Notes under the pieces: generated by a model
Database searches by the model: none
Told to the model about the DNA's origin: nothing
What the model saw: the letters and a program-made list of their open reading frames with translations, nothing else
Shown here: in pieces, positions 46,379 to 47,043 of the stretch
Layout of the letters: each line of letters opens with the position of its first letter
Position numbering within the stretch: the stretch's first letter is position 1
Assembly (NCBI GenBank): GCA_016187725.1
Contig: JACPJE010000084.1
Location: 18,346-65,388, forward strand
Direction: 5' to 3'
From: Candidatus Latescibacterota bacterium
GTDB taxonomy: Bacteria > Latescibacterota > UBA2968 > UBA8231
DNA: 47,043 bases
Translations under genes and position numbers: made by a program

Positions 46379-47043
46379 ATGCCGAAGAGAGAGTTCCACT
46401 ACCGCTGGGAATGGGAATTGCGCTCCAGCCCCGAGGAGCTGTGGCCCCTGGCGACCGATACCAACCGCTTCAATCGGGACACCGGCCTGCCTCCGGTCGA
46501 AGAGCGCGGCATGGGCCTCAATGCCCGCCGCCGTCTGCGCTTTCGCAAGCTGGGGGTGGTGGTGGAGTGGGAGGAGGAGCCCTTCGAGTGGGTGCGTCCC
46601 CATCGCTTCGGGGTGGTGCGCCGCTACAGCAAGGGACCGGTGGCCCAGATGCGGGTGCTGGCCGAACTGGAAACCCGGCCAGAGGGGGGAACACGGCTGG
46701 TGTACCAGGCGTGGCTCTGGCCCCGCAACCTGCTCGGACTGCTGGCCATCCCCATCCAGGTGGGCCTGCTCAGCGCCCGGAGTTTCGGCAGGATCTTCCG
46801 CGCGTACGACCAGCTGGCCTCCAGCCCCCGAGCGCGGGCCGGCGTTCAGTTCTCCCTGGCGCTGGCGCCGCAGCCGGTGCGTCTGGCCGGCGGCGGGCAG
46901 CAACGCCTCCAGGCCCTGCGCCAGACCCTGCTGGCAGAGGACGCTCCCCCGGAACTGCTGGGGCGTCTGGTGGAGACCATCGAGCAGTCTGACGAATTGG
47001 GCGCCAGCCGGATGCGGCCCTACGAGCTGGCCGATGCCTGGGG
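46379..47043 (+). CDS. N-terminal part of a DUF5939-type adenylate/guanylate cyclase, cut by the window edge
   Basis: An open frame from ATG 46379 to the last base, 221 complete codons so far. The N-terminal ~140 residues form an SRPBCC/START-like domain (YRWEWELRSSPEELWPLATD, TNRFNRDTGLPPVEERGMGL, RLVYQAWLWPRNLLGLLAIP). After ~195 the segment SDELGASRMRPYELADAW is, as I recall, the start of the region that precedes the class III cyclase domain in DUF5939 proteins. That domain would lie beyond 47043, so cyclase activity is inferred. Only 14 bp separates the ATG from the terminator T-run; the TATTTTAG there is probably not a usable promoter, so the transcript start is unclear. Confidence 0.7.
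   Translation, partial: MPKREFHYRWEWELRSSPEELWPLATDTNRFNRDTGLPPVEERGMGLNARRRLRFRKLGVVVEWEEEPFEWVRPHRFGVVRRYSKGPVAQMRVLAELETRPEGGTRLVYQAWLWPRNLLGLLAIPIQVGLLSARSFGRIFRAYDQLASSPRARAGVQFSLALAPQPVRLAGGGQQRLQALRQTLLAEDAPPELLGRLVETIEQSDELGASRMRPYELADAW

Overview
The window is a GC-rich chromosomal segment with densely packed genes, most of them on the + strand. Several traits suggest an uncultivated lineage of the FCB superphylum (Bacteroidota, Chlorobiota, KSB1, Calditrichota, Latescibacterota and relatives). They are a TonB-dependent receptor with a carboxypeptidase-like plug extension, a giant secreted protein ending in a type IX secretion (T9SS)-like C-terminal domain, a PorV/PorQ-type barrel, a second outer-membrane barrel of the DUF5723 type, a bacterial PcrB/GGGP synthase homologue, and a few promoters resembling the Bacteroidota -33/-7 type. 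The lineage is inferred; no 16S rRNA gene is present. There is no IS transposase, phage gene or CRISPR array.

Layout. (1) 71-7132: an apparent operon of mostly unnamed genes. It holds a small membrane protein, a 113-aa protein, a GlmL/MutL-type ASKHA ATPase that is frameshifted here, a barrel-sandwich plus KOW protein, a DUF6754-like membrane protein and three further membrane proteins joined by 4-bp start/stop overlaps. It is the best candidate for an undescribed system. (2) 7350-15059: TonB receptor, T9SS-like cargo and PorV-like protein. (3) 15474-18626: a TPR lipoprotein and two Yej/Dpp-type ABC permeases, convergent with lysA (18623-19894, - strand). (4) 20066-26160: tadA, three tRNAs, large SRP RNA, dnaX, recR, pgsA, pgpA, recA and recX, followed by alaS, which overlaps recX. 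(5) 28803-33606: PcrB/GGGP synthase, PHP-type phosphatase, HPr, enzyme I and metK. (6) 33716-37143: a putative lipoprotein and a DUF5723-like barrel, closed by a terminator. (7) 37212-41253: CorA and a DUF47/PhoU-like protein, then MscS and an MBL/beta-CASP nuclease on the - strand. (8) 41418-47043: a DUF5610-like protein, ClpB, a DegP/HtrA protease and the start of a DUF5939-type cyclase cut by the window edge.

Two repeat families lie between the genes. Five short perfect or near-perfect palindromes with GTA(A/G)GGG...CCC(T)TAC outer arms sit at gene ends, and three of them supply the stop codon. Two copies of a longer repeat (3581-3726 and 15081-15312) have imperfect inverted ends. One copy is read in frame into the DUF6754-like gene; the other carries two 11-bp hairpins whose 7-nt loops are exactly complementary.

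The other standout is the middle tRNA (20674-20764). It has a complete serine-type body with a long variable arm, but its anticodon loop reads GGC, an alanine anticodon.
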